NCBI RefSeq assembly: GCF_025938155.1
Contig: NZ_JAPCZG010000017.1
Span: 1 to 52,957 of the forward strand
Length of the DNA: 52,957 nt
Source: Novosphingobium sp. KCTC 2891
GTDB taxonomy: Bacteria > Pseudomonadota > Alphaproteobacteria > Sphingomonadales > Sphingomonadaceae
Reading direction: 5' to 3'
The notes under the pieces are model-generated. The model was not told where the DNA came from, did not search any database, and saw only the letters and a program-made list of their open reading frames with translations. Of the stretch, positions 1-8,932 are shown one piece after another; the stretch's first letter is position 1; the number at the start of each line of letters is the position of its first letter. Made by a program: the position numbers and the translations under genes.

Positions 1-448
1 AATAACGCCATGTCCAACACTCCATGACCCCTCGCTCATCAAAGCAAGGGGCGAGTTCAACATGGGTCACTTCTCAGTGGAAATTTGTGCCCCTCCCGGG
101 TCACTTCTCAGCGGCAATCAACATGATCGGCACATAGAGGTAGCGGAAGCGTCCGGCGGGTCCGCCCAGATCGGAATAGTCATGCCAGCGCAGGTCATAA
201 CTACCCGACACGATCAGCGGTTCGGCGCGTCCTTTTTGTTGTGCCCGCCCCTGCTGCCGCCCGCCCAGCCTCGGGTGCCAGTCAGATTGCTGAGATCCGA
301 CAAATCGAACGCGACATCGATCGTGTCCGCCCGGCGCCAGTTCGACCAGTACGCGGGCTCGTTGGTCAGAACCTGAACCGCGGCAGGTGCGCCGAACCGC
401 GCGCAGGGCACGAGAAAGAACTGACGCCAACCTTGGGAGGCAACACCG
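1..448. other. Left-edge stretch without an intact gene
   Basis: No intact coding region can be supported here. The minus strand carries two short open frames, roughly 214-411 and 101-400. One of them ends inside the terminal repeat described separately, so it is probably a chance or broken frame read into an insertion-sequence end. A good ribosome binding site (GGGAGG, about 434-439) serves the gene that starts at 449. I see no RNA gene. Confidence 0.4.
64..118. mobile_element. IS21-like terminal repeats (element remnant)
   Basis: The 14-mer GGGTCACTTCTCAG occurs at 64-77 and again at 98-111, 34 bases apart. The match extends to about 21 bases with two differences. Multiple short direct repeats of this wording (in reverse, CTGAGAAGTGACCC) are typical of the ends of IS21-family elements, where the transposase binds. 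No istA or istB gene is visible inside the window, so this is either the outer end of an element lying to the left or a solitary scar. The family assignment rests on repeat wording and spacing only. Confidence 0.45.
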
Positions 449-1180
449 ATGAATTTGGACGATCCCCGCGCGCTGCTCGCCCGCGCACGAAAGCACTTTG
501 CCGAGTTGAACGCATTGCTTCATCCGCAAGATGGGCCGCGTCTGTGGCAGACGCGCGAGCGGCGTGACCCGCAAACCGGCGAATGGTTCTACTGCCTTCA
601 CTTGGACCGGCAGCGGCTGATCGAGGCGAAACCAATCATCGCCGACAGCGCGACCAACATCGCGTCCGCTTTAGATCATGTCGCGGCCGCTATCGCTAAA
701 GCCAACGGACATGACCGGTTGAAAACACTCTATTTCCCGTGGGGCCTCACCGACGAAGATTTCGACAAGAAGTTGAGAAAGGTCGAAGACGTGCTTGGGG
801 CGGAGATGTCCGGTGTGCTTGCCGCCGCCCGTACGAGGCACCGCCACGAAGTTCACCACGTCGAGGCGGCCAAGCAGATATCCAATTCGGGGAAACATTG
901 GGAATTGATGGCGTCGGATGGGACCGCGCATGGCATTGCCTTAAACGTGCCCGGTAGGCAGCGGATATTCCAAATCCCCGCCGACGCCTTCGCTGAGGCC
1001 GATGCTTTCGAGTTTCACCGCGGAGCAGTGCGTCTGCCCAGCGTTCCGATCAGCATTGTGATCGGTCAGGCGATTGACGGCCTAGACGAAGGGCTGCCGA
1101 GGTCACCGGATTCGATCCTTGAGTGTTCCTTCCGGTTTGTTGAGGGGGTGATCGCCGCCGTCGCGGAGGCCGCTGCCTAA
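449..1180 (+). CDS. Hypothetical protein, 243 aa
   Basis: I do not recognise a family. The product is soluble, with no signal peptide or membrane segment. It begins with a charged helix containing ARKHFAELNALL and has a basic, His-rich middle (TRHRHEVHHVEAAKQ, about residues 128-142). The start is well supported by GGGAGG about ten bases upstream. It stands alone: the next gene on this strand begins 500 bases later. It lies between an IS-like end and an OLD-like ATPase, a typical accessory setting, so a role with a mobile or defence cargo is possible but unproven. Confidence 0.6.
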   Translation: MNLDDPRALLARARKHFAELNALLHPQDGPRLWQTRERRDPQTGEWFYCLHLDRQRLIEAKPIIADSATNIASALDHVAAAIAKANGHDRLKTLYFPWGLTDEDFDKKLRKVEDVLGAEMSGVLAAARTRHRHEVHHVEAAKQISNSGKHWELMASDGTAHGIALNVPGRQRIFQIPADAFAEADAFEFHRGAVRLPSVPISIVIGQAIDGLDEGLPRSPDSILECSFRFVEGVIAAVAEAAA

Positions 1181-1679
1181 GCGAGATCGACGGTCAGGAC
1201 ACCATCGAGCCGGTCCACGAGGGAGCCGACCGTCAGCAGGAAGTCGTCCGCCGTCAGCAATCGACCAAAATGGCGATATTTGCTTCAGCCACGCGCACGT
1301 CCGACCTTGAGAATTGCTGTCATTCGAGTCGAGGGGGTCTGTGAATGCTGGAGCCGCTGACGTAGCGGATCTCCTACCCCGCATGCGGGTGAGAGCGCAG
1401 ATCGACTATCTTCCACCCTCCTACAAAGGCTTGGACCCAACCCCACGACGCGCGCTCGCAGTGTGAAGGTCAGTGTCGCTCCCCATCGGTCAAATCCCCA
1501 GCTGCTGCCAGATTGGCATCGGCAGGCGGACAACTGGCGTAAACGGCGGCACCTACCTTTCTCCAGCAGAATGCGGCTGACCAGAAAAAAGAAATCTTGT
1601 TCATTTACGGCTGATCTTGCCGCCACTCACATGCTCCCGATAAGGCGGTGACTCAGCAACCGAGAAACGGGATTATGCA
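1181..1679. other. Intergenic stretch, no gene supported
   Basis: This gap of about 500 bases holds only short shadow frames. A 12-base perfect palindrome, CCCGCATGCGGG, lies at 1378-1389 and could be a protein-binding site or a small hairpin. The last 120 bases before the ATPase gene are noticeably more AT-rich and probably hold its promoter, though I cannot identify convincing -35 and -10 boxes. Confidence 0.4.
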
Positions 1680-3632
1680 ATGAGATTACAGTTCAACAGA
1701 ACTCACCTCTCGGTGACAAGCTTTCCCACAATAGAGTTGCCCGGCTTCGCCGTGATCACCGGACCGAACGGAGCCGGAAAGAGTCACCTTCTTCAAGCGA
1801 TCACCAACGGCTCGATCCAAACGGACGTCGCACAGGCCAACACGCCAACCCAAGAGATTAGAATGTTCGATTGGAACACGCTGGTGCCCCAGGACACTGG
1901 CGCGTTCTCCAGCGAACATCTTCGCAATGAACGCGAACAAGCGCGGAACAATTTCCTCGGGTTGCGGCAGCACCCCGAGGCAATGGAGCCGCTACGTGCA
2001 ATTGGGCGGCAGTGGAACTTGCCAAGCGACTACATTGACAATCCGACCAAGTTGCTTGGGCTTCCATCTGAGGTTCTAGCGACAATGGTACCCGCTGGAA
2101 TGGACGTCGTTGTGGTCGAAGAGCAAATCGCCGCTGCTGCAAATGCCTCTAGCAACTGGATCCTCCAGCATACGGACGACAACACCAAGGCCACCCTGAT
2201 AGCGATGAGCACAGCCGCCAAGCGTCCGATTATCGCAATGAACGATAAGCACCTTGACACATCGGGGATCCCGAACTGGGGAAGATCAGACCTCTTCCAG
2301 CAATCGTTTGCACGGCTGTTCGTTGCATATCGAGACGCAAAAGTTGCGAACCTACTGGCCGAACTGCAGGCCAGTAAGGGTCAGACGGGCGTAGAGTTCC
2401 TGTCCGAAGAGGAATTTTCGAAGGAGAATGGGCCCCCGCCTTGGGATTTCGTGAATCAAACGGTTAAGTCTGCCGGTCTTGATTTCGAGATAAATAGCCC
2501 AAGTCTGTACGATTTTTCACCGTACACGCCGCAATTGACCAAGAATTCCAGCGGTTCCGTAGTGAATTTTTCCAGTCTTTCTTCAGGTGAGAAGATCCTT
2601 ATGTCTTTTGCATTTTGCGTATATTACGCGAATGACAGGCGGCAGCTGGCAGTTTACCCTAAGTTGATATTGTTGGACGAGATCGACGCCCCGTTGCACC
2701 CTGCAATGACAAAAAGTCTGGTTGACACCATCACCGGCACGCTCGTGGGGGAGTTCGGGATCAACGTTCTGGCCACCACCCACTCGCCTTCCACGGTTGC
2801 TATGTCGCCGGAAGATTCATTGTTTATGATGCGGCCAGGACGTCCGGGCCTAACGCAGGTGAAGAAGGCAGAGGCGCTCAACATACTAACTGTCGGTGTG
2901 CCCACGTTGGCAATCTCCTTTGACGGGCGCAGGCAGGTGTTTGTTGAAAGCCCCGCCGATGCAAAAACCTACGACGCTCTTTACAAGTTGTTGAAGCCGA
3001 GAATCGTCTCGGAACGATCGCTTGAATTTGTGTCAACCGGTGGGCAAACCAACGTTGGGTGTGACGTCGTAAAGCGACTCGTTGAGAGCCTTGTTGGGGC
3101 AGGAAACCAGTCCGTCTTTGGGCTGATCGATCACGATGGTCACCACCAAGGCTCGGCGCGCATCGCAGTCCTTGGTGACGGCAAGCGCAATGGTCTCGAG
3201 AATTTTATTTTCGATCCTTTACTTATCGCCGCGCTTATCTGTCGTGATGTTAAAGAGCACAGGTCTGCGATCGGAATGGTAGACTCACTCACCTATCCTT
3301 CATTCCTCTTGCAAGGGCCTTCGGATATGCAAGAGATAGTTGACCGAGTAACCGAGGCTGTGTTCGGAGACTTATCTGAGCAGCGCATTGAGACTGAGTA
3401 CTTCGGTTCCTATTCACTTTCGCTGGACCAGCGCTGGTTGCTTGAAGACGATCATAGTTTGGAGGCAAAAGTCATCGATGCATTTCCGTCCATTCAAGCT
3501 CTGACAAAGAGGCAAGCGGGGAAACTGATGCAGCACATCGTTGGAAAGGTCTTGTCCGACCGGATCGAACTGCTTCCGCGAGCGATTGCCGACACCATAG
3601 TTAATCTGCTGGAGCGGGACTCCCACATTTAG
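1680..3632 (+). CDS. OLD-like AAA ATPase with C-terminal TOPRIM domain
   Basis: This 650-residue protein has an SMC/ABC-type ATPase domain followed by a TOPRIM-like nuclease domain. Visible motifs are Walker A GPNGAGKS (28-35), the LSSGEK signature (300-305), Walker B LILLDEID (329-336) and an H-loop TTHSPS (366-371). The TOPRIM part shows the acidic residue in FVESPAD (Glu423) and the DxD pair in LIDHDG (Asp484, Asp486). That arrangement is known from OLD-family nucleases and related phage-defence ATPases. No UvrD-like partner as in Gabija lies next to it, so it would be a stand-alone version. Base composition is clearly lower in GC than the catabolic genes, which suggests transfer. It could alternatively be a DNA-repair ATPase. 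The start ATG has only a weak ribosome binding site. Confidence 0.8.
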   Translation: MRLQFNRTHLSVTSFPTIELPGFAVITGPNGAGKSHLLQAITNGSIQTDVAQANTPTQEIRMFDWNTLVPQDTGAFSSEHLRNEREQARNNFLGLRQHPEAMEPLRAIGRQWNLPSDYIDNPTKLLGLPSEVLATMVPAGMDVVVVEEQIAAAANASSNWILQHTDDNTKATLIAMSTAAKRPIIAMNDKHLDTSGIPNWGRSDLFQQSFARLFVAYRDAKVANLLAELQASKGQTGVEFLSEEEFSKENGPPPWDFVNQTVKSAGLDFEINSPSLYDFSPYTPQLTKNSSGSVVNFSSLSSGEKILMSFAFCVYYANDRRQLAVYPKLILLDEIDAPLHPAMTKSLVDTITGTLVGEFGINVLATTHSPSTVAMSPEDSLFMMRPGRPGLTQVKKAEALNILTVGVPTLAISFDGRRQVFVESPADAKTYDALYKLLKPRIVSERSLEFVSTGGQTNVGCDVVKRLVESLVGAGNQSVFGLIDHDGHHQGSARIAVLGDGKRNGLENFIFDPLLIAALICRDVKEHRSAIGMVDSLTYPSFLLQGPSDMQEIVDRVTEAVFGDLSEQRIETEYFGSYSLSLDQRWLLEDDHSLEAKVIDAFPSIQALTKRQAGKLMQHIVGKVLSDRIELLPRAIADTIVNLLERDSHI

Positions 3633-4233
3633 GAGTGGGTGAGGAGCGAATCAAAACAAAACAAGTTCATTTATGCTTTCTTCCGCGAACTGGATCATGC
3701 GCAGAGCTGGCGAGTTCAGCTGAGTGGGGCGTCTGTGTCGGTCTTTCTATTTGCCTGCGACATAGGCGGGCCGACGCGTAACCAGCACTTCTGGCAAGAG
3801 CTGCCGTTCGGCATGTCGGTCACATACGTCGGCCTTGTCCCAGACCAAGTCCTTCAACCTTTCCGAAAGCGTAATGAACGAACGGCAGGAATCGATAACC
3901 CCAAACTGAAGCGCGAATGTCCGGGTTTACGGCGGCACTTGCCGCGCTGTCGTTGCCGTTCAAAGGGGCGGCAGCCGACCAACGCTAGCCGTTCCCGACA
4001 GACTTTTAGGACGTCCGCTCATGCCAAAACTTGTCGTTGACATGTTTCCGAGCATCCAGGCTGCGGATGCCGCGACAGCTGCCTTCCACTCTCCCAATAC
4101 CCTTCCTTGATAGCCGCCCGTCGTTCACCCCGGGGGTGTGACATTCCTCCGATCGCTGGGATACTCAATCGGAGGAATGTCGCCGTAAATTCTTGATAGG
4201 GAGCTTAGTGGACCATGCGATCAGTCACGCCGT
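3633..4233. other. Intergenic stretch with degraded sequence
   Basis: About 600 bases with no supportable gene. A GTG-started frame of 133 codons (3639-4040) exists, but its translation turns Arg/Pro-rich and low in complexity after residue 85 and shows no family features, so I do not call it. The right part contains the inverted repeat listed separately. The stretch looks like decayed accessory DNA between the ATPase gene and the catabolic locus. Confidence 0.4.
4140..4181. repeat. Perfect 14-bp inverted repeat with 14-base loop
   Basis: GACATTCCTCCGAT (4140-4153) is followed after 14 bases by its exact reverse complement (4168-4181). Just to the left lies a second, nearly contiguous palindrome, CACCCCGGGGGTG (4126-4138). 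There is no T-run after either arm, and the P450 gene that reads toward it ends 53 bases away. It could form a strong hairpin that ends transcription without a U-tract, or it could be a footprint of a mobile element. Confidence 0.6.
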
Positions 4234-5475
4234 TTAGGCTAGTTCCGGCGTAAACTCGACGGGCATCCGGATGATCGCATTGAACCACACCGAGCGGAGC
4301 CATTCGGGTTCGCCGACCGGGTGAATGTCCGGGATGCGCGAAACGATTTGCGCCAGCAGCGCGCGGAGTTGCATCTTTGCAAGGCGGGCACCGACGCAGA
4401 TGTGCGGCCCGGCACCGAAAGCGAGATGGCGCTTGGCATTCTCGCGCGTGATATCGAAGCGGTGCGGGTCCTGGAACATGGCAGGATCGCGGTTCGCCGC
4501 GGCGTAAGACATGTAGATCTTGTCCCCTTTCCTGACGGGGTGCCCACCGATCTCTGTGTCGGCCAGTGCGGTGCGGGTAAAGTTCGTGGTGGTCGAGGTA
4601 TAGCGCAGTACTTCGTCGATCGCGTTGTCGATGTGCGCGTCGAAATCGCTGCGCAACAAGGCATATTGATCCGGGAAGCGGTTCATCAGGTTGATGAAAT
4701 GCACTGCGGTAGAGCGGGTCGTCTCATGACCTGCCATGGCGAAGACCAGGAAGAACTGATTGATCGCCATCGGATCGAGATTGAGCGTCGTGTCGTTGAC
4801 CATCGCGCTCAGCAACCGGCCATCGGGATTGCGCCGCTTTTCCGCCGCCAGTTCCTGCGCGATGCCGAACAGCCCGATGGTCGGATCGAGCGAGTGAGTA
4901 GAACGGCTTTCCACATCGGCCAGGGCATTGCCGTAATCGGCCACCTGGTTGCGATAGTGTTCGGGAATGCCCATCAGTTCGCAGAAGGTGGCGATCGGCA
5001 GGCGTGAGGCGACGTCGAAGACGAATTCGCAGTGACCTCTGCTGGCCACGGAGTCGATGATCTCGGCGGCGAGCCGTTCTATCTGCGGTGCGATCTCGTT
5101 CAGGGCCTTGGGCATGAACGGGGGCATGATGACCTTCTTGACCGCCGTATGGTCGGCGGGCTTCATCGACATGAAGTTGGCGCGCTGGCGCTCCAGTCCC
5201 TCGCCTTCGAAATCCCACACGACGATGCCGTTCTCGTGACTGCTGAACAGCTCCTGGTTCATCGAGACGTCGTAGACGTCCTTGTAGCGGGTGAGCACCC
5301 AGAAGCCCTTGACCCCCGACGACCCGGGCATGGCGTTGACGTAATGCGGGTTCGGGGGGTTCCAGTGGACCGGATCGGTCGCGCGCCACTTGTCGAACAG
5401 GTGGTGCGGCGGGCCCTGTTCGGCGGGGAACAATCCGGGGTCGAGCAGGTTTTCGGTCATGTCCGCAACGGTCAT
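4234..5475 (-). CDS. Cytochrome P450
   Basis: A 413-residue soluble bacterial P450, which inserts oxygen into an unactivated C-H bond using electrons from a ferredoxin. No ferredoxin or reductase gene is adjacent, so it must use a pool partner. Motifs: I-helix AMAGHETTRS, the ExxR pair in DEVLRY, and the heme loop FGAGPHICVG with Cys360 as thiolate ligand. I chose the ATG at 5475 because GGGAGAGA lies just upstream, the same leader seen before the two neighbouring genes; a longer frame exists but lacks a binding site. It is the last gene of a minus-strand operon with FAH hydrolase, extradiol dioxygenase and aldehyde dehydrogenase. It probably hydroxylates or demethylates the aromatic substrate before ring cleavage. 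The substrate cannot be read from sequence. Confidence 0.93.
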   Translation of the reverse strand: MTVADMTENLLDPGLFPAEQGPPHHLFDKWRATDPVHWNPPNPHYVNAMPGSSGVKGFWVLTRYKDVYDVSMNQELFSSHENGIVVWDFEGEGLERQRANFMSMKPADHTAVKKVIMPPFMPKALNEIAPQIERLAAEIIDSVASRGHCEFVFDVASRLPIATFCELMGIPEHYRNQVADYGNALADVESRSTHSLDPTIGLFGIAQELAAEKRRNPDGRLLSAMVNDTTLNLDPMAINQFFLVFAMAGHETTRSTAVHFINLMNRFPDQYALLRSDFDAHIDNAIDEVLRYTSTTTNFTRTALADTEIGGHPVRKGDKIYMSYAAANRDPAMFQDPHRFDITRENAKRHLAFGAGPHICVGARLAKMQLRALLAQIVSRIPDIHPVGEPEWLRSVWFNAIIRMPVEFTPELA

Positions 5476-5497
5476 CGCATTCTCTCCCGTTATGTGT

Positions 5498-6358
5498 TCA
5501 GGCTTTGGCCTGATCTTGCCTAGCCCACCAGTCACCGCCGAGCGCGACCCGCGTGACGGCATCGGTGTTGGTCGGTCCGTGGCCAACCTTGTGCGCAGGA
5601 GCCGGTATTTCCTGAACCGTGTTGGTCAGGCGGCCCACCCCGGTCACTTCCACCTCGACCACGTCGCCGATGTTCATCGGACGGCTGTTGGCGGGGGTGC
5701 CGGACAGGATCAGGTCGCCCGGCAGCAGGGTGATATGGCGGCACAGATCGGCCAGGATGTAGGGGATGTCGAAGGTCATTTCCCCGATCGCGCCTTCCTG
5801 AACGACCTTGCCGTTGATGTAGGTGCGCAAGGTGGAATCGCGGATGTCGACGCCGCGGACGATCCCCGGCCCGATCGGGCAAAACCCGTCCATGCCTTTC
5901 ACGCGCAGCATCGAGCCGGCGTCGGTATCGCGGAAATCCTGTGCGCCGACATCGTTGACCGGGGCAAAGCCGGCGATGTGGTCCCAGACATCGGCTGGCC
6001 CGACATTGCGCATCGGCTTGCCGACGACCACGCCGACTTCGCCTTCATAGTTGAGGTACTGGCAGTCGGCCGGGCGCGAGAGCTTGCCGCGATGCGCGTT
6101 GAGCGTGGTCAGCGGCTTCTGAAAATAGGTGGGCGTGACCAGCTCCGGCGCGCGGAATTCGACGCGGCGGGAATCATAGTTCAGATGGATGCAGATGATC
6201 TTGGTCGGATCGCAAGGCGGCAGATAGACTGCCTCGGACTCGGCCACACTGCGGCCATCACCCAGTCGTAGCTGGTCGCCCTCGGGCCGCACCCATTGCG
6301 GGGTCCCTTCGAGCAGAATGCGGCGCCACTCTTCGCGCGGTCCATCGAGTACTGACAT
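5498..6358 (-). CDS. FAH-family hydrolase/decarboxylase-isomerase (HpaG-like)
   Basis: A 286-residue protein of the fumarylacetoacetate hydrolase family. These enzymes act on 2-oxo acids made by meta-cleavage; HpaG-type members decarboxylate or isomerise 5-oxopent-3-ene-1,2,5-tricarboxylate. Diagnostic parts are the N-terminal segment with HLNYDSRRVEF, the metal-site stretch YEGEVGVVVGK, and the C-terminal GDLILSGTPANSRPM. The start is preceded by GGGAGAGA. It sits between the ring-cleavage dioxygenase (33 bases upstream) and the P450 gene (22 bases downstream) in one operon. With the aldehyde dehydrogenase, hydratase and aldolase nearby it fits the 4-oxalocrotonate-type branch. It could instead hydrolyse an acylpyruvate, but the presence of HpaH and HpaI homologues favours decarboxylation or isomerisation. 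Confidence 0.85.
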   Translation of the reverse strand: MSVLDGPREEWRRILLEGTPQWVRPEGDQLRLGDGRSVAESEAVYLPPCDPTKIICIHLNYDSRRVEFRAPELVTPTYFQKPLTTLNAHRGKLSRPADCQYLNYEGEVGVVVGKPMRNVGPADVWDHIAGFAPVNDVGAQDFRDTDAGSMLRVKGMDGFCPIGPGIVRGVDIRDSTLRTYINGKVVQEGAIGEMTFDIPYILADLCRHITLLPGDLILSGTPANSRPMNIGDVVEVEVTGVGRLTNTVQEIPAPAHKVGHGPTNTDAVTRVALGGDWWARQDQAKA

Positions 6359-6391
6359 CGTTCTCTCCCAAATCCATTGCGCTGGTGCCGC

Positions 6392-7294
6392 TCAGGCCGG
6401 AATCATGAAGCCCTTCATGTTTTCCATCACCGGGGCGTGGCCGAAGGCGTCACGCTGGTAATATTCGGATTGCCCGGTTGGTTCGCGTCCGCCCCAGCCG
6501 ATCTCGTTCATGAAGCCCGAGGGGTTCTTGAAGTAGAACGAGTACATCTGGTCGTTGGCGTGACTGCCTGGCTCGATGATCACGGGAATTCCGGAATGAC
6601 GCACAACGTCATAGGCCAGCCCGACATCCTGCATCTGTTCGACTTCGAACATCAGGTGATTGATGCGTTTTTCGGCGGGCTGACCGAACGCCAGGGTGTG
6701 CTGGCGCTGGTTGCAGTGCAGGAACATCAATTCGACCGGGCCGGGCGCGCCGGGCAGCATGATCTTGTATTCCACCCCGCCGCGCAGGCCCAGCAACGCG
6801 TAGAACGCGTGGATCGCCTCGAATTCGGCCCGGCGATTGAGCATCATGTGGCCAAAGCCGCCGCCGGCGGTCTTGAACCCGCCATGCATCCGCCGCCCCG
6901 GGTGGAACGGCAGGTCATATTGCACCAGCGGCCCGTGAAACAGTTCGATGGGATAGCCGTTGGGGTCTTCAAGGAACAGGATTTCGAGGACCTTGCGCGC
7001 TTCTGCCTCGGCGGGCGTGCCAATCCGGTAGGGAACCGAGGCCGCGTCGAGACGGCGGGCGATCTCGCGGAATTCCAGCACGCCAGCGACGCGCAGGCCC
7101 AGCGCCATGAGATCGTCCGCGCCGTCTTCGACCAGCGTGATCCGGTGATGCCAGTAGTCCATCCGAAGATAGCGCGTCCCGGCATCTTCGCCCGGCACCA
7201 CTTCGAGCCCCAGCACCTGCGCCGCGAATTGGTCCCAGGCGGCGAGGTCGCTGACGCCGATGGTGACGTAACCCAGTTCGGTAACTTCGCTCAT
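6392..7294 (-). CDS. Type I extradiol ring-cleavage dioxygenase (BphC-like)
   Basis: A 300-residue two-domain vicinal-oxygen-chelate dioxygenase that opens a catechol-type ring next to the hydroxyls. Numbering from the ATG at 7294, the iron ligands are His149 (GHMML), His213 (INHLMFE) and Glu264 (GFMNEIGWGG). The second-shell residues His199, His245 and Tyr254 are also present. All six line up with BphC (His146, His210, Glu260; His195, His241, Tyr250), so it should be active. The open frame extends far upstream, but the true start is the ATG overlapping the region of the aldehyde dehydrogenase stop. It follows that gene by two bases, consistent with translational coupling. The dehydrogenase just upstream suggests the cleaved product carries an aldehyde. 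Confidence 0.92.
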   Translation of the reverse strand: MSEVTELGYVTIGVSDLAAWDQFAAQVLGLEVVPGEDAGTRYLRMDYWHHRITLVEDGADDLMALGLRVAGVLEFREIARRLDAASVPYRIGTPAEAEARKVLEILFLEDPNGYPIELFHGPLVQYDLPFHPGRRMHGGFKTAGGGFGHMMLNRRAEFEAIHAFYALLGLRGGVEYKIMLPGAPGPVELMFLHCNQRQHTLAFGQPAEKRINHLMFEVEQMQDVGLAYDVVRHSGIPVIIEPGSHANDQMYSFYFKNPSGFMNEIGWGGREPTGQSEYYQRDAFGHAPVMENMKGFMIPA

Positions 7295-7296
7295 GA

Positions 7297-8769
7297 TCAC
7301 GCCCCCTTGTTCGCGAACGAGCCCTTGCGGACCGCGATGTTCTTGATGTCGCAATAGAAGTCGAAGCTGTGCGTCCCGCCTTCCCGGCCGATGCCGGACA
7401 GGCGGCTGCCGCCGAACGGTGCGGCAAGATCGCGCACGAAGAAGCAGTTGACCCACAAGGTGCCCGCCACGACCTGTTCGGCGATCCGCATCGCGCGGGC
7501 CTCGTTGCCGCAGAACAGCGTGCCCGCGAGGCCATATTCGGTGCCGTTGGCGATCGCGATGGCTTCCTCGTCGGACGTGAACGTCTGCCAGGTCAGGACC
7601 GGACCGAACACTTCCTTCTGCGATATTTCGTCTTCGAGCTTCACGCCGGCGAACATGGTCGGCTGGAAATAGAGATCGCCCGCGTCCGATTGCGCGCCAC
7701 CCCACAGCACTTGTGCGCCGGCAGCCTTGGCCCGCTCGACGAAGCCGGAGACGCGCGCGAAATGTTCGGGATGGATCAGCGGGCCGACCCGGGTGGTCGC
7801 CAGACGCGGATCGCCCACGGTCATCTGGGCGGCGGCGGCGCGGACCTTCTCGAGGAATTGCGCCTCGATCGACGCTTCGACCAATATGCGGGTTCCGGCG
7901 AGGCAGACCTGGCCGGCGTTGATGTATTGCCCGGCGACGGTTTGCGCGGCGGCATCGAGATCGGCATCGGCGCAGACGATGAAGGGCGACTTGCCCCCCA
8001 GTTCCGAACTCATCGCGGTGATCGAACGGGCCGCTGCCTGGCCGATGATCTTGGCGGTGTCGGTCGATCCGGTGAAGCTGATCCGGGCGAGATCGCGGTT
8101 GTTGACCAGCGCATCGCCGGCGTCCTCGCCAATGCCCTGCAGCACGTTGAGCACGCCTGCCGGCACGCCTGCCTCGTGCGCGATGTCGGCTAGCAGCGAA
8201 CAGGTCAGCGGGGCCCATTCCGGCGGCTTGATCACGATCGTGTTGCCCGCAGCGAGCGCCGGGCCGACTTTCCAGGTCGTCAGCATCATCGGCGCGTTCC
8301 ACGGCGTGATCAGTGCGGCCACGCCCGAGGGATCGTAGCGCACGTTGTTGACCACTTCGTCATGGTCGATCACGTGATCGTTGAGGCCGAGCGCCCATTG
8401 CGCGAAGAACGAGATGTTCTGCGCGGCGCGCGGGACCATGCGGTGCAGGTTGCCCATCAGCAGCGAACCGTTGTCGGCGCTTTCGACCGCCGCGATGTCC
8501 TTGCCGCGCGCCAGGATGCCTTCGGCAAACTTGCGCAGGATCGGCAGGCGCCCTTGCGGCCCCAGTGCGGCCCAGGCGGGATAGGCGGCGCTGGCCGCCT
8601 CGACGGCCATGTCGGCTTCGGCCTGCCCGCCAGCAGCAACCGCGCCGAGATCGGCGCCATCGATCGGCGAAGCGTTAGCGAAACGGTCTGCGGACGAAAC
8701 GCGTTTGCCGCCGATCCAGTGATCAAGCGACACTTCGACGCCAGCAACGACGGCCCTTGTATCGGTCAT
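7297..8769 (-). CDS. NAD-dependent aldehyde dehydrogenase (HpaE-like)
   Basis: A 490-residue aldehyde dehydrogenase. Catalytic residues are visible: Asn158 (TPWNAP), Glu256 (ELGGKSP) and nucleophile Cys289 (AGQVCLAGTR). The C-terminus, REGGTHSFDFYCDIKN, resembles 2-hydroxymuconic and 5-carboxymethyl-2-hydroxymuconic semialdehyde dehydrogenases. Its likely job is to oxidise the semialdehyde made by the downstream dioxygenase. I chose the ATG at 8769, with GGGAGAGA upstream, over a longer frame starting at 8829 that runs into the promoter and operator. It is the first gene of the minus-strand arm and is divergent from the TetR regulator. Confidence 0.92.
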   Translation of the reverse strand: MTDTRAVVAGVEVSLDHWIGGKRVSSADRFANASPIDGADLGAVAAGGQAEADMAVEAASAAYPAWAALGPQGRLPILRKFAEGILARGKDIAAVESADNGSLLMGNLHRMVPRAAQNISFFAQWALGLNDHVIDHDEVVNNVRYDPSGVAALITPWNAPMMLTTWKVGPALAAGNTIVIKPPEWAPLTCSLLADIAHEAGVPAGVLNVLQGIGEDAGDALVNNRDLARISFTGSTDTAKIIGQAAARSITAMSSELGGKSPFIVCADADLDAAAQTVAGQYINAGQVCLAGTRILVEASIEAQFLEKVRAAAAQMTVGDPRLATTRVGPLIHPEHFARVSGFVERAKAAGAQVLWGGAQSDAGDLYFQPTMFAGVKLEDEISQKEVFGPVLTWQTFTSDEEAIAIANGTEYGLAGTLFCGNEARAMRIAEQVVAGTLWVNCFFVRDLAAPFGGSRLSGIGREGGTHSFDFYCDIKNIAVRKGSFANKGA

Positions 8770-8832
8770 CTGTTCTCTCCCAACCGGCACTCGCTCGATT
8801 GCCCGAGTCGAAAAACCGATTAACATCATTTT

Positions 8833-8844
8833 TGACTGCAGTCA
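8833..8844. promoter_or_regulatory. Perfect palindromic operator TGACTGCAGTCA
   Basis: A 12-base perfect palindrome flanked by A/T-rich sequence. It sits between the aldehyde dehydrogenase start (8769, minus) and the TetR gene start (8933, plus). Sites of this size and symmetry in a divergent TetR promoter are usually the regulator's own operator. I infer that it controls both arms of the meta-cleavage locus. Confidence 0.7.
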
Positions 8845-8932
8845 GTTTATGCGCTATCAACGACTCGTCAAGCAGGCTTTTGCGGCCTTGCCATTTGGCG
8901 CGATTGGCCACAGCCAACGCACGAGAGGAGAG

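Noticed and set aside
101..601. Minus-strand open frame at the left edge
   Set aside because: It ends inside an IS-type terminal repeat and overlaps a better supported gene on the other strand.
3639..4040. GTG-started open frame of 133 codons after the OLD-like ATPase
   Set aside because: It could have been a partner gene, but its translation becomes Arg/Pro-rich and low in complexity, no family features appear, and sequence on both sides looks degraded.
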